Assembly: GCA_040769125.1 (NCBI GenBank)
Contig: JAXGLO010000001.1
Coordinates: 124,001 to 188,000, forward strand
Length of the DNA: 64,000 nucleotides
Reading direction: 5' to 3'
From: CAIXSE01 sp040769125
Lineage (GTDB): Bacteria > Actinomycetota > Thermoleophilia > UBA2241
Shown here: in pieces, positions 60,179 to 64,000 of the stretch
How positions within the stretch are numbered: position 1 is the first letter of the stretch
How the letters are laid out: the number at the start of each line of letters is the position of its first letter
Translations under genes and position numbers: made by a program
The notes under the pieces: model-generated
Seen by the model: the letters and a program-made list of their open reading frames with translations, nothing else
The model's database searches: none
What the model was told of the DNA's origin: nothing

Positions 60179-60433
60179 AACCCCTCCGCGCCGGACAGAT
60201 CGGCACGGGACTCGGAGCAACACACCGCTGCTACCTCTCCTCACGCTCTCACGCCTGTCGCCCAGCCATACAGGGGGTCGAGTGCCCGGCGTAGCTGGTG
60301 ATCGCCGCGTACTTCTTGTCGTCCGGCCATGCAGGAGATCGAGTCGTTGTGCGCAGCCGGCCTCTGTCGCCACGTGCGCGCGGAAGCAGAGCCGCTCAGT
60401 TTGAGACCAGCGTTGACAGTCTTTCGATCGGCG
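60179..60433. other. Gap without a recognised gene
   Basis: This 255-base stretch separates ferritin and the surface-protein terminator. It has only short frames of unusual composition and no tRNA or repeat that I can see. Confidence 0.4.
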
Positions 60434-60471
60434 AAAAGCGGCGGGGCGAGCACTGTGGCCCGCCCCGCCGC
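60434..60471 (-). terminator. Intrinsic terminator of the surface-protein gene
   Basis: On the minus strand an 11-bp stem (60461-60471 with 60438-60448) and a 12-base loop are followed by TTTTC. It lies about 32 bases past the stop. Confidence 0.7.
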
Positions 60472-60502
60472 GCACCGGTCGTGCTTCTCGCGACTCCGAC
60501 TA

Positions 60503-62599
60503 TTACCTGATGGTCAAGGTACCCGTCGTGCGCTGCGTAGCAACGTTTCCTGCCAGGTCGGTGGCAGTAACAAGCAGCGTGTACTTGCCCTTGGCCAGGC
60601 TTGCCCGATACTTGCACGTCAGGGTGGCGTTCGCGCGCTTGGTGCCAAGATTAATGGTCCTCAGGGTCTTCTTGCCCTTCTTGATGAGGAGCTTGGCCCT
60701 TGCTCTTGCGCTACCCGGCACGAAGTCGTTGATACGGTACCTGAGGTTTACATTGCGGTTCCTCTTGACCGTCGCCGAGTACGCGCGAGTCTTCGGCTTG
60801 ATGCTGTCGTAATTCACATAGCCAGCCGTCTTCACCTCTTCGGCGCCGAACTGGTTGCTCGCGAAGTACTGCACCTTATGCGAGCCCTGGCTGTCGACCT
60901 CGACCATTGCCGTGTCGTTGTCCGCAACCATCCAGGCCAGACCGCCGTCGAGCGTGTAGTGAATGTGGGTGCGCGAAACCAGCGGCGGCTCCGGATCTCC
61001 GAGCGCGCCAGCTCCAAGCGCGCCCACCGGCGGATCGAACTCGGTCGTGAACGTCAGTGTCTGGACAGCATTGACCCAACCGGTCGTTGCATTCACCGCG
61101 AACTGCCCCGGCGCGACGGCACACCCCGCAGCAGGCTCATAGGTGGTGTGCAGGATCGCGTTGATGCCGGTAGCGGTCTGGTTGGCGCCGACGCTTACCG
61201 GCGTGGCCTCGGCCGGAATGACTGCGTTGTCGTACCACTCCGAGGTGTACGTATACTCTTTGCCATCGACCCATATCGTGGGGCCGACCGGGTCGTCGTT
61301 GAAGCGCACAAGGTAGTCGCCGGCCGGAAGACCGCCGATACCGTACGTGCCGGATTTGCCGGTGGTATCGAAGCCGACTGGGTTTTCGAGATCGGTGGGA
61401 CGATAGGCCGTGACCTGCACTCCCTGAAGGCCCTTGCGGAAACTACTCTGCACGCGGCCCTCAATGCGAACACCCCGCGCCAGGTCGGCCCACTCAAGGA
61501 ACACCATCTCGCCGGCGTCATCGATCTCAACCGGCGTAGCGTCCTCAATCGTCGTCGCGTCCTTGTAGAACTCGCTCACATACTCGTCGTTTTCGTCGTT
61601 GAAAGCGACTCGGTAAGACCCCGGCGCCAGCCCGGTCACAGAGAAATACCCCTCCGAAGTGGTCGATTCGACAGCGACTCGATCGACGCTGCCGTCGTCG
61701 ATCTCATAAACATCCACTGTGACGTTGTACAGACCGAGGCCTTGGTTGTTGACGACCCTGCCGAAGATCGAGCTGCCCTTCTGCAGCAAAGCATCGATGT
61801 CGGTCACATCGATCCCGTCGCCATTTTCATCAACGGCTACCACCTTATCTGCCTGACTGCGCTGAGTCTTGCCGTTGTAGTATTGCCGGCCGTACGTCCC
61901 TTTCGCATCGCTGAACTCGACGACGTAATCGTCGGCCAACAGCTCATTGATTGTATAGGTGCCGTCTGCGGCCGTGACTGCCGTGCCGGCCCATTCGTAG
62001 TCGGGGTCTGCTTCTTCGCCAACCATCCGGAAGGCCTTGACGGTGATATCCTTCACCGGTTCCGGATCAGCCTCGGGATCGAGTCTACCCGTAACGGTAC
62101 CCGAGATAGTCGAGGCCGGCTTCAGCTCATACGACAGCTTGTACGAGCCGTATCCCTCCTTACTGGTTACAGCAATCATGAACTCTTCGCCGCCCACATA
62201 TGACGGCACGACAATCGTCGGGTCCTCGGCGTCCGAGTCTACTGTAAACACAGGATTATCTGGGTAATCGGCCCAAGGAGCCTCGGACTCCGGATCCATA
62301 TCCTTAAGATACGCGGAGATGGTGAAGACGCCGGTTGGGTCTGGGTCTGTAGCTTCAATCCTGAACTTATACTGCGTCCCCAGTCCCAGAACCGGAACGC
62401 GCCAGAGATTAACTGGCGCTTCTTCGGTCAGCGCCCCCACTGCCGGGCCCGGGTCGGGCAGGGCGGTCCCTGGAGGTTCAGGATCAGCCGCCATGGCCAC
62501 AGAAGCCGAAACTGCACCCAGAGCGAAAGCCGCCAAGAGCGCGACAAAGGCGGTTAGAACCAGCTTCCTTACGTATTTTGTCACTTTGCCTCCGTTCAT
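60503..62599 (-). CDS. Secreted multi-domain surface protein with CarboxypepD_reg-like repeats
   Basis: 698 residues. A signal peptide (about 1-38, ending SVAMAADPE) is followed by a PPC-like beta domain (about 60-160). Next come three related CarboxypepD_reg/SpaA-like modules (about 165-285, 290-375, 380-485), each with a GR or GxV start, a GTY or GYF turn, an AGDYxVRFND-type strand and an EFYKDA/EWYDNA end. An OmpL47-like module with YTLDGGLAW follows, then a C-terminal Ig-like end. There is no LPXTG and no clear cell-wall anchor. It is less GC-rich than its neighbours by eye. It probably has an adhesion or scaffold role. The initiation site is ATG 62599 or the downstream GTG of VTKYVRKL. 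Confidence 0.82.
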   Translation of the reverse strand: MNGGKVTKYVRKLVLTAFVALLAAFALGAVSASVAMAADPEPPGTALPDPGPAVGALTEEAPVNLWRVPVLGLGTQYKFRIEATDPDPTGVFTISAYLKDMDPESEAPWADYPDNPVFTVDSDAEDPTIVVPSYVGGEEFMIAVTSKEGYGSYKLSYELKPASTISGTVTGRLDPEADPEPVKDITVKAFRMVGEEADPDYEWAGTAVTAADGTYTINELLADDYVVEFSDAKGTYGRQYYNGKTQRSQADKVVAVDENGDGIDVTDIDALLQKGSSIFGRVVNNQGLGLYNVTVDVYEIDDGSVDRVAVESTTSEGYFSVTGLAPGSYRVAFNDENDEYVSEFYKDATTIEDATPVEIDDAGEMVFLEWADLARGVRIEGRVQSSFRKGLQGVQVTAYRPTDLENPVGFDTTGKSGTYGIGGLPAGDYLVRFNDDPVGPTIWVDGKEYTYTSEWYDNAVIPAEATPVSVGANQTATGINAILHTTYEPAAGCAVAPGQFAVNATTGWVNAVQTLTFTTEFDPPVGALGAGALGDPEPPLVSRTHIHYTLDGGLAWMVADNDTAMVEVDSQGSHKVQYFASNQFGAEEVKTAGYVNYDSIKPKTRAYSATVKRNRNVNLRYRINDFVPGSARARAKLLIKKGKKTLRTINLGTKRANATLTCKYRASLAKGKYTLLVTATDLAGNVATQRTTGTLTIR

Positions 62600-63175
62600 A
62601 CCGATTCAGATCCAATGGAGCGTTCATCGGATCCTGCGAGCGCAGTGCGCTGCTTCCCCTCCACTACACAGACATAGGCGCCCCCGGCATGCTTTGCATA
62701 TTTCCGGCTAAATCTTTACCGTCGACGCAATGACAGTACTCACCCTTGACGGTCGGCTTCTCGTTGGTATATCGACAGGCTCCAGCCTGGCTGTAGCCGC
62801 CCGTCAAGCTGGTATACGGATCTCAGCTCCATGCGCAAGCTCTCGGCTCAGCTCGCCATGAGCCGCGGCATCACCTCCCCGGCGTTGCCGCGATAGTCGG
62901 CGCTGATGACCGGCTGCGGTCGACAACCGCTGAGCCGGGTCGCCCTCACCGCACTGCACATGACTCTACTGGTACCGGACAAGCGCCTCCATGAGATGAG
63001 GAAGAATGATGCCGCCATCGTGATCGTCTCGTGCCGTAGCCTTACCACTGCCCGCGAGTGCGTAAACGCATCCAGGACGGTCGCCGCTCCCACCGCGATC
63101 GAGATCGTCCGGTAGCTGACGCGGTTTCGGAACTTGAAGACTCCGGCGCCCCTGCGTCTCACTGAACGGCCGAAT
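62600..63175. other. 576-base intergenic stretch
   Basis: Between the surface-protein gene and the metallo-beta-lactamase gene (both minus). Frames of 69 (+) and 126 (-) residues exist here, but neither has a ribosome site or a family I know. The composition hints at decayed coding DNA. I see no tRNA, IS end or CRISPR repeat. Confidence 0.4.
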
Positions 63176-64000
63176 TCAGTTCGGAGGCTTGCACACGCTG
63201 CAAGGCCGGTAACCTTGCGACTTGGCATCCTTAAGCCTCATGGAGGTCTTGCTCTGCGAGAGGCACCGGCAACCGCTGCGGTGGTAGCACTCGCCGGTCC
63301 TCGTGACATAGACGGTGGAGTTGCCCTTGGACTTGGAGGAACCTCCTGAGGTGGCGTTGCTCGTGCCTCCGCCCGATGAGCCGCCGGCGCCGGTGACCGG
63401 CTTGGAGCTCTTGTCGAACTGCCACTTGACTGCACCCGAGGGGCTGATCGTCAGGGTGATGGTGCCGTTCTTGTGTGTCGAGTAGATGCGCGTGCCCTGG
63501 GCCTTGAGACGGCCGATCGTGTCGGGCGTCGGATGGCCGTAGGAGTTCTGCCCCACGCAGATGACGGCGAACCTGGGGTCGATCTCGCTGAGGAAGCCGC
63601 TCGAGGTCGAGTGGCGCGAGCCGTGGTGGGCGACCTTGAGCAGGTACAGCGGTGGGCCGCGGGAGCAGATTGAGCCGACCGCGGCCTCGTTCGGCCCCGT
63701 GACATCGCCGGTGAGGAGGATGCGCTTCCCGGCAACCTCAAGAAGCAGGACGACGCTGTCCTGGTTGGCATCGCCGGAGATGGACTTCGGGCTGACGACC
63801 CGCACCTTGACCTTTCCCAGTGTGAATCCGTCCCCGCGACGGGTCTGCCTCACCTTGGCACCCACAGCGTTGAAGGCGCTCTTGACGGAGCTGTCGCAGC
63901 TTCCGGCGATCAGCGCCCGCTCGGGGCTGTAGGCGTAGACGAGGTCATCGGTCGCGCCGATGTGGTCGGCGTGCATGTGGCTGATGACGACGAGGTCGAG
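63176..64000 (-). CDS. ComEC-type metallo-beta-lactamase protein, C-terminal part (5' end outside window)
   Basis: At least 275 residues on the minus strand, running off the right edge in frame (VISHMHADHIGA at the edge). The HxHxDH metal motif, GKRILLTGDVTG, KVAHHGSRHSTSSGFL and GHPTPDTIGRLK are those of the ComEC/Rec2 beta-lactamase domain. That domain degrades the non-transported DNA strand in ComEC, but also occurs alone as a secreted hydrolase. After a Ser/Gly linker comes a small domain with ECYHRSGCRC, then PCSVCKPP, a four-Cys, one-His Ada-like zinc site. With the membrane part unseen, I cannot say if it is ComEC or a stand-alone secreted enzyme. Confidence 0.85.
   Translation of the reverse strand, partial: LDLVVISHMHADHIGATDDLVYAYSPERALIAGSCDSSVKSAFNAVGAKVRQTRRGDGFTLGKVKVRVVSPKSISGDANQDSVVLLLEVAGKRILLTGDVTGPNEAAVGSICSRGPPLYLLKVAHHGSRHSTSSGFLSEIDPRFAVICVGQNSYGHPTPDTIGRLKAQGTRIYSTHKNGTITLTISPSGAVKWQFDKSSKPVTGAGGSSGGGTSNATSGGSSKSKGNSTVYVTRTGECYHRSGCRCLSQSKTSMRLKDAKSQGYRPCSVCKPPN

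Overview
The window is GC-rich throughout, apart from one AT-rich gene. Its gene order and protein families point to a member of the Actinomycetota (Actinobacteria), probably outside the well-studied Streptomyces/Mycobacterium groups. A Coriobacteriia-, Thermoleophilia- or similar deep-branching relative is my guess; the lineage is inferred from gene content only. Rubredoxin, ferritin, an Fe-type superoxide dismutase, LarB and a corrinoid-activation-like protein suggest an anaerobic or oxygen-tolerant life with metal cofactors.

Layout. 1-5.9 kb (+): rpsF-ssb-rpsR-rplI, a strong hairpin, dnaB, then a chorismate-using enzyme (TrpE/PabB type) and a class IV aminotransferase. 6-10.3 kb (-): methyltransferase, purC, a decayed gene, mscL, sod and a chagasin-like lipoprotein. 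10.4-15.3 kb (+): FAD oxidoreductase, purA, purD, purE. 15.3-16.2 kb: an AT-rich vanZ-like gene between two near-identical IS3-type transposase fragments, with an IS21-like end. 16.4-23.8 kb: purB, aroA, two exported proteins sharing a pilin-like module, rubredoxin (-), a membrane protein, a GAF-SpoIIE phosphatase and a pilin-like protein. 23.9-28.2 kb: ddl and larB (-), an L,D-transpeptidase (+) and a LuxR regulator (-). 28.5-38.8 kb (+): purS-purQ-purL-purF, an AI-2E-type permease, purM, a PfkB kinase, an 11-residue-repeat helical protein and purH. 39-40.5 kb (+): tRNA-Lys and tRNA-Glu around a corrinoid-activation-like gene, then a DUF6951-like gene. 40.5-47 kb (-): an ABC-2 exporter and a 929-residue fusion of asparagine synthase with an F420-0:glutamate-ligase-like domain. 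47.2-50.1 kb (+): endonuclease IV, two DUF2007-like proteins and a zinc-ribbon repeat protein. 50.2-53.9 kb (-): lipoprotein and the rpmH-rnpA-yidD-yidC-jag cluster. 54-59.5 kb: PATAN/DUF4388 protein, rlmN (-), a membrane protein, PAP2 phosphatase, an M28-like protein and ychF. 59.6-64 kb (-): ferritin, a large surface protein and a ComEC-type metallo-beta-lactamase protein cut by the window end.

Together the window holds nearly all of de novo purine synthesis (purF, D, SQL, M, E, C, B, H, A). Only GAR transformylase (purN/purT) and purK are missing here. Two of these enzymes look odd: PurQ has Gly where the glutaminase cysteine should be, and PurE has Ala at a usually conserved His.

The most unusual single gene is the AsnB/CofE-like fusion. 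Other notable items are the AT-rich vanZ insertion, the probable ATC start of rpsF, tandem 11-residue repeats in two unrelated proteins (one in the YidC tail), and an rpmH cluster without dnaA beside it.
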